The notes beneath the pieces were generated by a model. That model saw only the letters and a program-made list of their open reading frames with translations. It searched no databases and was not told where the DNA came from. From assembly GCA_015066365.1 (NCBI GenBank), contig SVON01000016.1, positions 1 to 39,961 of the forward strand: 39,961 bases of DNA. Reading direction: 5' to 3'. The position numbers and the translations under genes were made by a program. This stretch comes from Oscillospiraceae bacterium. Its GTDB lineage: Bacteria > Bacillota > Clostridia > Oscillospirales > Acutalibacteraceae. This document shows positions 8,942 to 16,195 of this stretch, piece after piece (within the stretch, counting starts at the first letter, position 1; every line of letters begins with the position of its first letter).

Positions 8942-10429
8942 ATGGTGTGCAAAAAATGCAACAAGCGCATCCGCAAGGATACGCCGATCTGCCCCTATTG
9001 CTCCACCCCCCAGACCGAAAAAGTCAGTCTGGGTGCGATGTCTGCCTCTAAGAAGAAAAAGAAAAAAGCCATGACTTCCGGCGCCAAGGCGGCGGTGATC
9101 ATCGCCTACGTGGTGTCCGTCCTGCTCATCGGCGGAGCGGCGTGGCTGTGGCTGTGGAATAGCCCGGACGCCGTTGGTACCACCTATTGGTACGAGCGGT
9201 TGATTAAGGTGGTTCTGACCGGCTCCGTTTCGTTGGGCATCACCCTGCTGATGCACACCCTGCTGTCCTACTGGAAGACCTGGCAGCAGATTCTCGCCAT
9301 GGCGGTGTCTGCGCTGCTCCTGTTGGGGGGCTTCGCCGGTATCGGCGGCGTGTTCTTCTGGCGTGACGCCCTGGGCAGCGCCCTGGAGGATCTGCGCGGC
9401 AAAGGCGAAGAGCTGGACGTGAACGATCTGTCCGTCAACCCGGATCTGGGTCCCGTTACCGACGCGGATGGCGGTCTGCCCAAGACCGGTGTGATCAACA
9501 TTGCCCTGTTTGGTCTGGATAACCGCAAGGATGCGGACAACGGCCGTTCCGACGCCATCATCATTCTGTCCATCGACCGGGACCACAACAAGATCAAGAT
9601 GTCCTCGATTGCCCGTGACACCATGGCCAACGTCGAGGGCTGGGGCTGGAACAACAAATCCCGTGACGACGACTGGACCAAGATCACCCACGCCTTCTAT
9701 CACGGCGCCAACACCAAGGGTAAGAGCGGTCCCGGCGTGGCGGTCAAGACCCTCAACGAGAATTTTGGTCTCAACATCACCAAATACGCCTACGTCAATT
9801 TCCACGAGTTTGCCAAGATCGTGGATCTGGTGGGCGGCGTGGAGATCGACGTAAAAGAGCGGGAGCTGGCCCAGCTGAACAAGCACATCCGCGGTATGAT
9901 CAGCGGCAGCGGTATGAAGATCAAGGAGCTGACCCACGCCGGCAAGCAGAATTTGTCCGGCGGTCAGGCGTTGGCCTATGCCCGTCTGCGCAAGACCGAC
10001 ACCGACATTATGCGGGGCAACCGGCAAAAGGCGGTGATCGACGGCGTGCTGAAAAAGGCCCGGGCTATGTCGGTGCTGGATTACCCCGAGTTGATTCGGC
10101 AGGCTATGTCCATCGTCAACACCAACCTGACCGGCTCCGAGATTCTGGAGCTGGGCGAGTGGGTATTTAACAACAACCCCGAAACGGTGAACTTCTCCCT
10201 GCCGGACGACGAAGGCCGTCTGTATTCCTGGGACAGCTACCAGAGCAAAAACAGCAACGCCTTTAAGTGGTACGGCTCGGTGTATATCCTGGATCTGGAT
10301 TACGCCTCTGCCTATCTGCGGGACTTCATTTACGAGACCAACGAGGTGGCCCTGTTCACCCCCCGTAAGCTCACCCTGCCGGAGATCCCGGCGCATATGC
10401 AGCGTCTCTTGAAGAAAAACGGCAACTAA
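8942..10429 (+). CDS. LCP family protein with N-terminal zinc ribbon, paralog 2
   Basis: A 495-residue membrane protein. Residues 3-20 form a zinc ribbon (Cys3, Cys6, Cys17, Cys20), followed by a lysine run and three hydrophobic segments (about 49-71, 88-108, 115-140). An extracytoplasmic LCP domain follows, with NIALFGLD, GRSDAIIILSID, SSIARDTMANV and GQALAYARLRKTDTD. It is a paralog of the preceding gene over the LCP and membrane region, but only this copy has the zinc ribbon, which would sit in the cytoplasm and might sense or dock something. The predicted role is ligation of a lipid-linked polymer to the wall. The ATG at 8942 follows AAGGAAG. The priming transferase gene lies downstream. 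Confidence 0.9.
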   Translation: MVCKKCNKRIRKDTPICPYCSTPQTEKVSLGAMSASKKKKKKAMTSGAKAAVIIAYVVSVLLIGGAAWLWLWNSPDAVGTTYWYERLIKVVLTGSVSLGITLLMHTLLSYWKTWQQILAMAVSALLLLGGFAGIGGVFFWRDALGSALEDLRGKGEELDVNDLSVNPDLGPVTDADGGLPKTGVINIALFGLDNRKDADNGRSDAIIILSIDRDHNKIKMSSIARDTMANVEGWGWNNKSRDDDWTKITHAFYHGANTKGKSGPGVAVKTLNENFGLNITKYAYVNFHEFAKIVDLVGGVEIDVKERELAQLNKHIRGMISGSGMKIKELTHAGKQNLSGGQALAYARLRKTDTDIMRGNRQKAVIDGVLKKARAMSVLDYPELIRQAMSIVNTNLTGSEILELGEWVFNNNPETVNFSLPDDEGRLYSWDSYQSKNSNAFKWYGSVYILDLDYASAYLRDFIYETNEVALFTPRKLTLPEIPAHMQRLLKKNGN

Positions 10430-10470
10430 CCGGTTGCCACAAGAACACACAGGCCACTTCTTTACGCGAT

Positions 10471-10495
10471 GCAGTGGGGCGGCACGCCCCTCTGC
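10471..10495 (+). other. Hairpin in the leader of the sugar transferase gene
   Basis: GCAGTGGGGCG pairs with CGCCCCTCTGC around GCA with one mismatch, ending 3 bases before the ribosome site. It could tune translation or act as a weak attenuator; there is no T tract. Confidence 0.4.
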
Positions 10496-10514
10496 CGAGA
10501 AAGGTTTTGGGTTT

Positions 10515-11150
10515 ATGAATAAGACGAAAAACAGACGGATCTATCCGGTTATCAAGCGAATTGCCGACGTGCTGCTCAGCCTGTTGGCGATGCTCGTGCT
10601 GTTGCCGGTGTTTTTGGCGGTTGCTATCGCGGTCAAGTGCGATGGCGGCCCGGTCTTCTATGCACAGACCCGGGTGGGCCGGGGCGGCAAGCCGTTTCGG
10701 GTATACAAGTTCCGCAGTATGAAGCCCGGTGCAGAGCGGCTGGAGGATTTCCTCACCCCCGAGGAGCTGGCGGAATACCGCAAAGAGTATAAGCTGGTAA
10801 AAGATCCCCGCGTCAGCAAGGTGGGTGGCTTTTTGCGCAAGAGCAGTCTGGACGAGCTGCCCCAGATGCTGAACATCCTCAAGGGAGATATGAGCCTGGT
10901 TGGTCCCCGCCCTCTGCTGGAGAGCGAGCTGGCGGGCAACTATACCAAACAGCAGCGGGAGCAGCTGCTGTCGGTGCGCCCCGGTCTGACCGGCTACTGG
11001 CAGGCTATGTCCCGCAACGAGTCCTCCTACCTCACCGGTGAGCGGCAGAAGCAAGAGCTGTATTACATCGGTCGGGTGAGCCTCGGTATGGACGTAAAGA
11101 TTTTGTGTATGACCGTCAAACGGGTATTTTCCGGAAAGGGAGCGGTATAA
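10515..11150 (+). CDS. Undecaprenyl-phosphate sugar phosphotransferase (priming glycosyltransferase)
   Basis: A 211-residue bacterial sugar transferase of the WcaJ/PglC core type. It transfers a sugar-1-phosphate from a UDP-sugar to undecaprenyl phosphate, the first step of polysaccharide assembly on the inner membrane. One hydrophobic re-entrant helix (IADVLLSLLAMLVLLPVFL) is followed by the family signatures GPVFYAQTRVGRGGKPF, YKFRSM, RKSSLDELPQMLNILKGDMS (catalytic Asp-Glu), VGPRP and RPGLTGYWQ. It lacks the extra N-terminal membrane domain of full-length WcaJ. The ATG at 10515 is chosen because AGAAAGG precedes it and KRIADV falls at the normal place; the frame is open further upstream. 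Confidence 0.95.
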   Translation: MNKTKNRRIYPVIKRIADVLLSLLAMLVLLPVFLAVAIAVKCDGGPVFYAQTRVGRGGKPFRVYKFRSMKPGAERLEDFLTPEELAEYRKEYKLVKDPRVSKVGGFLRKSSLDELPQMLNILKGDMSLVGPRPLLESELAGNYTKQQREQLLSVRPGLTGYWQAMSRNESSYLTGERQKQELYYIGRVSLGMDVKILCMTVKRVFSGKGAV

Positions 11151-11153
11151 GCC

Positions 11154-12254
11154 TTGAAGCATTACGATTATCTGATTGTGGGTGCCGGTTTGTTCGGTGC
11201 CGTCTTTGCCCGGCAGGCTATGGATGCCGGAAAAACCTGTCTGGTGGTGGAGAAAAGCGACCACATCGCCGGCAACATCTACACCGAAGAGGTGGAGGGC
11301 ATCCCGGTGCACCGATACGGTGCCCACATCTTCCACACCTCCAACAAGGCGGTGTGGGATTACGTGAGCCGGTACGTGACCTTTAACCATTATATCAACA
11401 CCCCCATCGCCAACTATAAGGGCGAACTATACAATATGCCCTTCAATATGCACACCTTCTATCAGATGTGGGGGGTCACCACCCCCGACGCGGCCCGGGC
11501 CAAGATCGAGGAGCAGCGCCGGGAGATCACCGGTGAGCCTAAGAACCTGGAGGAGCAGGCCATCTCGCTGGTGGGACGGGACATCTATGAGAAGCTGGTC
11601 AAGGGCTATACCGAAAAGCAGTGGGGTCGCTCCTGCACCGAGCTGCCCGCCTTTATCATCAAGCGGTTGCCGGTGCGGTACACCTTTGACAACAACTATT
11701 TCAACGACCCCTATCAGGGCATCCCGGAGGAGGGCTATACCGCGCTGGTGGAACGCCTGCTCGCGGGGGCCGAGGTGCAGCTGGGCGTGGACTATCTGGA
11801 CCGCCGGGAGGAGCTGAACGCCCTGGCCGACCGGGTGGTGTATACCGGGTGCATCGACGCCTATTACGATTATTGCTACGGTCCGCTGGAGTACCGCAGT
11901 CTGCGGTTTGAGACCGAGACGCTGGACACCGACAACTATCAGGGCGTGGCGGTGGTCAACTACAACGAGCGGGAGATCCCCTATACCCGCGTCATCGAGC
12001 ACAAGCACTTTGTGTTCGGTCAGCAGGAGAAGACGGTCATCACCCGTGAGTATCCCGCCACCTGGGAATTGGGCATGCGCCCCTATTACCCGGTGAATAA
12101 CGAGAAGAACCAGGCTCTGTACGAGCAGTACCGCGCCCTGGCCGACCGCGAGGACCAGGTGGTGTTCGGCGGACGGCTGGGCCACTATAAGTATTACGAT
12201 ATGGATAAGGTGGTCGAGGCGGCCTTGGCCATGGCAGAGGAGATGCTGGGATGA
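11154..12254 (+). CDS. glf: UDP-galactopyranose mutase
   Basis: A 366-residue FAD enzyme that interconverts UDP-galactopyranose and UDP-galactofuranose, so the surface polymer probably contains galactofuranose. The N-terminal dinucleotide-binding loop IVGAGLFGAVFARQA, followed by VVEKSDHIAGN and the conserved RYGAHIFHT, identifies the family. GYTEKQWG and the C-terminal FGGRLGHYKYYDMDKV also match. The start is TTG at 11154, 3 bases after the previous stop, which gives MKHYDYLIVGAG; GGAGCGG lies in the end of the preceding gene. It overlaps the next gene by four bases (ATGA). Confidence 0.97.
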   Translation: MKHYDYLIVGAGLFGAVFARQAMDAGKTCLVVEKSDHIAGNIYTEEVEGIPVHRYGAHIFHTSNKAVWDYVSRYVTFNHYINTPIANYKGELYNMPFNMHTFYQMWGVTTPDAARAKIEEQRREITGEPKNLEEQAISLVGRDIYEKLVKGYTEKQWGRSCTELPAFIIKRLPVRYTFDNNYFNDPYQGIPEEGYTALVERLLAGAEVQLGVDYLDRREELNALADRVVYTGCIDAYYDYCYGPLEYRSLRFETETLDTDNYQGVAVVNYNEREIPYTRVIEHKHFVFGQQEKTVITREYPATWELGMRPYYPVNNEKNQALYEQYRALADREDQVVFGGRLGHYKYYDMDKVVEAALAMAEEMLG

Positions 12255-13021
12255 AGGTAACCGTCATTGTAGCGGCGCATAAGCCCTATGCTATGCCTAC
12301 TGATCCGATGTATCTGCCGTTGCAGGTGGGTGCCGAGGGTAAGGAGCCCATCGGCTTTGCAACCGACAACACCGGGGAGCATATCTCGGAGAAAAATGCC
12401 ACCTTCTGCGAACTGACCGGGCTGTATTGGGCCTGGAAAAACCTGGACGCCGACTACGTGGGTCTGTGCCATTACCGCCGCCATTTCGGCGGCAAGGGCA
12501 AGGGCGAACCGCTTCAGCGGGTGCTCACCGAGGCGGAGGCGGTTCGGTTGCTGGAGGGCAAGGACGGCATCCTGCCCAAGAAACGGCAGTATTACATTGA
12601 GACCCTCTACTCCCACTACGAGCATACCTGCCACGTGGAGCCTTTGGACGTGGCGGGGGAGATCATCCGGGAGAAGTATCCCGCCTATCTGCCCGCCTTT
12701 GAGCGGCTGAAAAAGCGCACCGGCGCCCATATGTTCAATATGATGATCCTGCGCCGCGACCATCTGGACGCCTACTGCGCGTGGTTGTTCGACATTCTGT
12801 TTGAACTGGAGCGGCGGGTGGATGCCACCGACTACGACGCCTTCCACGCCCGGTTCTTCGGGCGGGTCAGCGAGCTGATGCTGGACGTGTGGCTGGAGCA
12901 GAACCCCCTGAACGTGGTGGAGGTGCCGCTGGTGAGCCCCGAAAGAACCAACTGGTTCAAAAAAGGCGGGTCCTTTTTGATGGCCAAGTTCTTTAAGAAG
13001 AAATACAAAAAGAGTTTCTGA
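12251..13021 (+). CDS. DUF4422 protein, probable glycosyltransferase
   Basis: A 256-residue soluble protein with the DUF4422 pattern: VIVAAHKPYAMP at the start, then the donor-like IGFATDNTGEHISEKNATFCELTGLYWAWKN (shown here as three joined blocks) and the hallmark YVGLCHYRRHF. These proteins occur in polysaccharide clusters and are generally taken as glycosyltransferases, here possibly a galactofuranosyltransferase because it directly follows and overlaps glf. The acceptor and linkage are not readable. The C-terminus is lysine-rich (KFFKKKYKKSF) and may hold it at the membrane. Confidence 0.85.
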   Translation: MKVTVIVAAHKPYAMPTDPMYLPLQVGAEGKEPIGFATDNTGEHISEKNATFCELTGLYWAWKNLDADYVGLCHYRRHFGGKGKGEPLQRVLTEAEAVRLLEGKDGILPKKRQYYIETLYSHYEHTCHVEPLDVAGEIIREKYPAYLPAFERLKKRTGAHMFNMMILRRDHLDAYCAWLFDILFELERRVDATDYDAFHARFFGRVSELMLDVWLEQNPLNVVEVPLVSPERTNWFKKGGSFLMAKFFKKKYKKSF

Positions 13022-13070
13022 CCTTTATTAGAGAACGCGTTAAAAAATGCAGAAGAGGGAGGTACGCCCC

Positions 13071-14021
13071 ATGGCACAAGAAACGAATAGCCCCGTTTGT
13101 CTGCAGGAGCAGGAACGGAATCGGGATTGGCTGACGGCGCTGGCTCCGCTGCTTCTGCTGGGCGTGTGTTATTTCCGTTGGTCGGTGTTGGCTCTGGTGC
13201 TGGTGGGCACCGCCGCCTATATGGCGGTGGCGGCGCTGGTGGATCGCAGGGAACTGATGTTCCGCCGGTTGGAGCCGGCGCTGGTGACCGGGCTGTTGGT
13301 CACCTTTTGCCTGCCGGCGACCGCCCCGATATGGACCACCGCCATCGGCGGTGGCGTGGCGGCGCTGCTGACCGCCGGCGTAGACTGGGCCGGAAAGCGG
13401 TGGCATTGGGCCACCGCCCCGGTGTGTCCGGCTCTGGCGGGCTACCTGCTGGTGCGGTATCTGTTTCCGGCGTCGGTGTCTGTCTACGTGTTGCCCAGCC
13501 AGTGGGCGTCGGTGGATGCGGTGGCGGGAGCCACCCCGTTGGACGCGCTGACCGACGGGGGTGCCTATGAGGCCACCGGCCGGTTGCTGACCGGTATCCA
13601 CGGCGGCGCCATCGGTGAGGGCTGTGCCCTGGTGTTGCTGATGGCGGCAGGCTATCTGCTTCTGCGCCGTCGGCTGCGGTGGATCGCTCCGGTGGTGATG
13701 CTTTTGACGGTCAGCGGCCTCTCTTGGCTGGTGTGGGACGCCCCGCTGTACAGTCTGCTGTGCGGCGGCGTTCTGTTAGGGGCGCTGTTGCTGGCGGATC
13801 GGGTGTATGCCCCGGCCTCGTATCTGGGGCAGGCGGCGACAGGCCTGCTGTGCGGCGGCGTGACGGTGCTGATGCGGTACGCCACCGGCACCGACGGAAC
13901 CGCGGTGGGCGTGCTGATCGCCTGCATTTTCGGGTGCTTGTGGGGGCTTGCGGTCCGGCGGTTTTGCACCCGTGCCGCGGCAAAAGAAGAGAATTTTGCA
14001 AAAACTGAAAATAAGTGTTGA
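13071..14021 (+). CDS. Orphan RnfD/NqrB-like membrane flavoprotein
   Basis: A 316-residue protein with about ten hydrophobic segments, resembling RnfD. The diagnostic block is AGATPLDAL (about residue 156-164), matching the S/D-G-A-T-P-L site where RnfD and NqrB carry covalent FMN on threonine. GAIGEGCALVLLMAAGYLLLRR resembles the RnfD segment G-S-I-G-E-x-S-x-L, and the later LLADRVYAPASYLGQ aligns with the ATDPV..P..GK region. No other rnf gene and no ApbE flavin transferase lie near it. It follows the polysaccharide genes by 49 bases. The ATG at 13071 has GGGAGG 8 bases before it; the ATG at 13047 does not. It may act in a flavin-based membrane redox step, but the partner is unknown. Confidence 0.75.
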   Translation: MAQETNSPVCLQEQERNRDWLTALAPLLLLGVCYFRWSVLALVLVGTAAYMAVAALVDRRELMFRRLEPALVTGLLVTFCLPATAPIWTTAIGGGVAALLTAGVDWAGKRWHWATAPVCPALAGYLLVRYLFPASVSVYVLPSQWASVDAVAGATPLDALTDGGAYEATGRLLTGIHGGAIGEGCALVLLMAAGYLLLRRRLRWIAPVVMLLTVSGLSWLVWDAPLYSLLCGGVLLGALLLADRVYAPASYLGQAATGLLCGGVTVLMRYATGTDGTAVGVLIACIFGCLWGLAVRRFCTRAAAKEENFAKTENKC

Positions 14022-14047
14022 CAAATGCCGTATCGGTAATATATAAT
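14018..14047 (+). promoter_or_regulatory. Promoter of the tRNA-Met/Glu/Val operon
   Basis: TTGACA (14018-14023) overlaps the stop codon of the RnfD-like gene; TATAAT is at 14042-14047, spacing 18. The tRNA begins 30 bases later. Confidence 0.9.
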
Positions 14048-14077
14048 ATAGGTCGTTCCCGCAAGGGGGCGTGACCC

Positions 14078-14154
14078 GGCTGTATAGCTCAGTTGGCTAG
14101 AGCATGCGGTTCATACCCGCAGTGTCAGTGGTTCGAATCCACTTACAGCCACCA
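14078..14154 (+). tRNA. tRNA-Met (anticodon CAT)
   Basis: A 77-base cloverleaf with CCA. The anticodon stem TGCGG/CCGCA encloses TTCATAC. Its acceptor begins GGCTGTA and is fully paired at position 1, so it is not the initiator. An elongator Met is more likely than the lysidine-type Ile2. Confidence 0.92.
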
Positions 14155-14159
14155 CCCTT

Positions 14160-14185
14160 CTCCCGGTCTCGTATGAGACCGGGAG
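14160..14185 (+). other. Hairpin between tRNA-Met and tRNA-Glu
   Basis: An 11-bp perfect stem CTCCCGGTCTC/GAGACCGGGAG with loop GTAT and no T tract; probably a processing spacer or a leaky terminator. Confidence 0.6.
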
Positions 14186-14192
14186 GGCCTAC

Positions 14193-14267
14193 GGCCCCTT
14201 CGTCTATCGGTTAGGACACAAGATTTTCATTCTTGCAAGAGCGGTTCGATTCCGCTAGGGGTCACCA
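14193..14267 (+). tRNA. tRNA-Glu (anticodon TTC)
   Basis: A 75-base cloverleaf with CCA; anticodon stem CAAGA/TCTTG, loop TTTTCAT, T-arm GCGGTTCGATTCCGC. Confidence 0.95.
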
Positions 14268-14271
14268 ATAC

Positions 14272-14348
14272 GGGCACGTAGCTCAGCTGGTTAGAGCGCC
14301 TGCTTCACACGCAGGAGGTCAGGGGTTCGAGTCCCTTCGCGCCCACCA
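14272..14348 (+). tRNA. tRNA-Val (anticodon CAC) with an acceptor-stem mismatch
   Basis: A 77-base cloverleaf with CCA; anticodon stem CCTGC/GCAGG, loop TTCACAC. The acceptor strands are GGGCACG and CGCGCCC, so base 5 (A) faces base 68 (C), a mismatch. The same C is present in the truncated copy 3' of the gene. Confidence 0.93.
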
Positions 14349-14389
14349 AAAAGAAAAACACCACCCATTCGGGTGGTGTTTTTCTTTTT
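14348..14389 (+). terminator. Terminator of the tRNA operon
   Basis: A 19-bp perfect stem AAAAAGAAAAACACCACCC / GGGTGGTGTTTTTCTTTTT with loop ATTC, starting at the last A of the tRNA-Val CCA end. It is symmetrical and would work in both directions. Confidence 0.9.
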
Positions 14390-14485
14390 CGTAGAAGTAG
14401 ATGACCGAATCCCCGAAACGGCTTTGCCGTTTCACAAGGTTTTGCGTGGAGCACGTGGGAAGAGTACACCGTTGGCGCAAAACCA

Positions 14486-14511
14486 GGGTTCAGAGTCCCT
14501 TCGCGCCCACC
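14486..14511 (+). pseudogene. Truncated tRNA-Val copy: T-arm, acceptor strand and CCA
   Basis: GAGTCCCTTCGCGCCCACCA and seven more bases (14493-14519) are identical over 27 bases to 14329-14355. The T-loop differs slightly (GGGTTCAGAG for GGGGTTCGAG). No 5' half of a tRNA is present. Confidence 0.85.
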
Positions 14512-14550
14512 AAAAAGAAGCACCACCCAACGGGTGGTGTTTTTCTTTTT
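14512..14550 (+). terminator. Second, copied terminator beside the tRNA-Val fragment
   Basis: GCACCACCC/GGGTGGTG(T) with loop AAC, flanked by AAAAAGAA and TTTTTCTTTTT; a slightly diverged copy of the 14348-14389 hairpin. Confidence 0.85.
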
Positions 14551-14647
14551 GGCGCGCGTTGGTGGACGAGAACCTGCGCGTTTTGCGCCGGTAGGTGGAT
14601 GTTAGAGAGAATCTCATTTTCTCGGTGTGCTTGTCTAGTTCCATTCA

Positions 14648-14676
14648 TTGACAAACCGGGGTGACCGTGGTACAAT
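14648..14676 (+). promoter_or_regulatory. Promoter of the zinc-ribbon/proline-repeat gene
   Basis: TTGACA (14648-14653), TACAAT (14671-14676), spacing 17. Confidence 0.85.
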
Positions 14677-14714
14677 AAGACCAATCTATTTCCCAAAAAA
14701 TAGGAGGAATGACG

Positions 14715-16070
14715 ATGTTTTGCTATAACTGTGGTAATCGGATTGACGACAACGCGCGGTTCTGCTTATACTGCGGTGCCGATCAGCAGATTGACGAACA
14801 GCCGGTCGCGCCGGTAGCCCCTGAGGCGCCGGAGATCCCGGACGTACCGGTAGCCCCGGTGGGGCGGCTGGAGGACATCCCCCCGGCAGCCCCGGTGGGC
14901 GAGACCGAGGTACTTTCTCCGGAGATGCTGACCGACACAGCGGAGCAGGCCGCCCCCCAAGAGGACGTGCTGGCTCAGCTGATTCAGGCCACCGAGATCC
15001 CGGTGGTGCCGGTGGAGACGGTGATTCCCGAGCCGGTGCAGGAGCCGGAACCCCCGGTTGCTCCGGTCATCCCGGAGATTCCCGAAATCCCGGACATCCC
15101 GGATCTGGGAGACGCACCCACCGTGGTGCTGAGCCCCATAGAGCCTTTTGCTCCCGTGGAGCCGGTAGCCCCCGCACAGCCGGTGGCGCCCTACGCCCCC
15201 ATGGAGCCGGTAGCCCCCGCTCAGCCGGTGGCAGCCTACGCTCCCATGGAGCCGGTAGCCCCCGCACAGCCGGTGGCAGCCTACGCCCCCGTGGAGCCGG
15301 TGGCCCCCGCTCAGCCGGTGGCAGCCTACGCCCCTGTGGAGCCGGTGGCGCCCCAGGTGCCCGTGGGTCAGGTGGCGGTACAGGAGCCCCCTGCCGCGTA
15401 TGCGGCGGAGCAACCCCAATCCAAGAAGAAAAAGAAATGGCCCATCGTGGTGGCGGTGCTGGTGCCGTTGCTGCTGGTTTTGGGCACCGCCGGCGCCTAC
15501 GTGGGACACTATTTCTCTCAGGGCTACTGGGCCTTTATTGAGGATCCGGCGGAGCTGGCGGCGGAGGATCTGGTGAAGACCGCGATGGCGGGTGATTTCT
15601 CCGGCATCCGTAATCTGGCCCCCACCGAGTATTGGAACGCCCGGGCCGACATCGGTCAGCAGATCGCTTCGATGGGGCAGACGTGGCAGACCGAGGTGCT
15701 GCCCGCCCTGCTGCAGAAGCGGTTCCAGACCGAGGGCGGTATGGTGGCCAAATCCTTCCAGCCCTCTCAGGTGCCGGAGATCCGCGTCAACCGCGATTTG
15801 ACCGCAGAGGAGCTGACCCTGGTGCAGACCACCCTGAGCAGCTTCTATCAGATCCCCTCCTCCCGCATTGAGAAGACGAAGTGCCTGGAGGTGGATCTCT
15901 CCATCTCGGTCAAATACCAGGATGGTCTCAAGCAGGAGATGAAGCAGGAGGAGATCCTCTACGCCATCAAGATGGATGGAAACTGGTATCTGCTGAGTGA
16001 GGACGGCCACTTTGCGGTGGAGCAAATGGTGAGCCACCTCAGCCTGCGCGGGCTCGGCCAAACCCAATAA
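14715..16070 (+). CDS. Zinc-ribbon membrane protein with a Pro/Ala/Val tandem repeat
   Basis: A 451-residue protein of unknown function. Residues 3-20 form a zinc ribbon (Cys3, Cys6, Cys17, Cys20). A long acidic, proline-rich linker follows (about 25-235), rich in PVAP, PEIP and EPVAP, and includes four 15-residue repeats. A lysine cluster and one membrane helix (about 243-262) come next, then about 190 extracytoplasmic residues with no motif I recognise. The last part reads EEILYAIKMDGNWYLLSEDG, as in DUF4878/lumazine-like NTF2-fold domains of lipoproteins, so an NTF2-like fold is possible. The topology puts the ribbon and linker inside. The ATG at 14715 sits 7 bases after AGGAGG; the ATG at 14709 is too close. 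Confidence 0.8.
   Translation: MFCYNCGNRIDDNARFCLYCGADQQIDEQPVAPVAPEAPEIPDVPVAPVGRLEDIPPAAPVGETEVLSPEMLTDTAEQAAPQEDVLAQLIQATEIPVVPVETVIPEPVQEPEPPVAPVIPEIPEIPDIPDLGDAPTVVLSPIEPFAPVEPVAPAQPVAPYAPMEPVAPAQPVAAYAPMEPVAPAQPVAAYAPVEPVAPAQPVAAYAPVEPVAPQVPVGQVAVQEPPAAYAAEQPQSKKKKKWPIVVAVLVPLLLVLGTAGAYVGHYFSQGYWAFIEDPAELAAEDLVKTAMAGDFSGIRNLAPTEYWNARADIGQQIASMGQTWQTEVLPALLQKRFQTEGGMVAKSFQPSQVPEIRVNRDLTAEELTLVQTTLSSFYQIPSSRIEKTKCLEVDLSISVKYQDGLKQEMKQEEILYAIKMDGNWYLLSEDGHFAVEQMVSHLSLRGLGQTQ
15150..15353 (+). repeat. 45-bp in-frame tandem repeat, 4.5 copies
   Basis: Units start at 15150, 15195, 15240, 15285 and 15330 (partial) and encode APxEPVAPAQPVAAY. Copies are nearly identical at the DNA level, so the array is recent and probably varies in length between strains. 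Confidence 0.92.
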
Positions 16071-16075
16071 CACCC

Positions 16076-16113
16076 AGGCGGCACTAAGGACAGACCTTGG
16101 TGCCGCCTTTTTT
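16076..16113 (+). terminator. Terminator after the zinc-ribbon gene
   Basis: AGGCGGCACTAAGG pairs with CCTTGGTGCCGCCT with a bulge, followed by TTTTTT. Confidence 0.85.
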
Positions 16114-16127
16114 ATGCACAAATTCAT

Positions 16128-16156
16128 TTGACAGAACCGAAAAAGTCCTTTATAAT
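16128..16156 (+). promoter_or_regulatory. Promoter of secreted paralog 1
   Basis: TTGACA (16128-16133), TATAAT (16151-16156), spacing 17. Confidence 0.9.
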
Positions 16157-16195
16157 GACTATGTATACGACTTTGTAACGAGAGGAGTGGCTTTT

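Larger units (their letters stand above)
14390..14591. repeat. tRNA-Val-adjacent repeat module
   Basis: After the first terminator come about 85 bases without a gene, then GCGCAAAACCAG (14475-14486), a truncated tRNA-Val 3' end and a second terminator. On the opposite strand GGCGCAAAAC (14589-14580) leads into GCGCAGGTTCTCGTCC and the same terminator. ACGCAAAACC (14448-14439) leads through a GAAACGGC/GCCGTTTC hairpin toward the first terminator. The arrangement suggests several head-on insertions. Confidence 0.65.

Noticed and set aside
14305-14696. Short open frames on both strands through the tRNA-Val module
   Set aside because: They run through tRNA, terminator and tRNA-fragment sequence, with no ribosome sites.
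15150-15353. CRISPR-like array
   Set aside because: The repeats are contiguous, in frame, without unique spacers, and code for a Pro/Ala linker.
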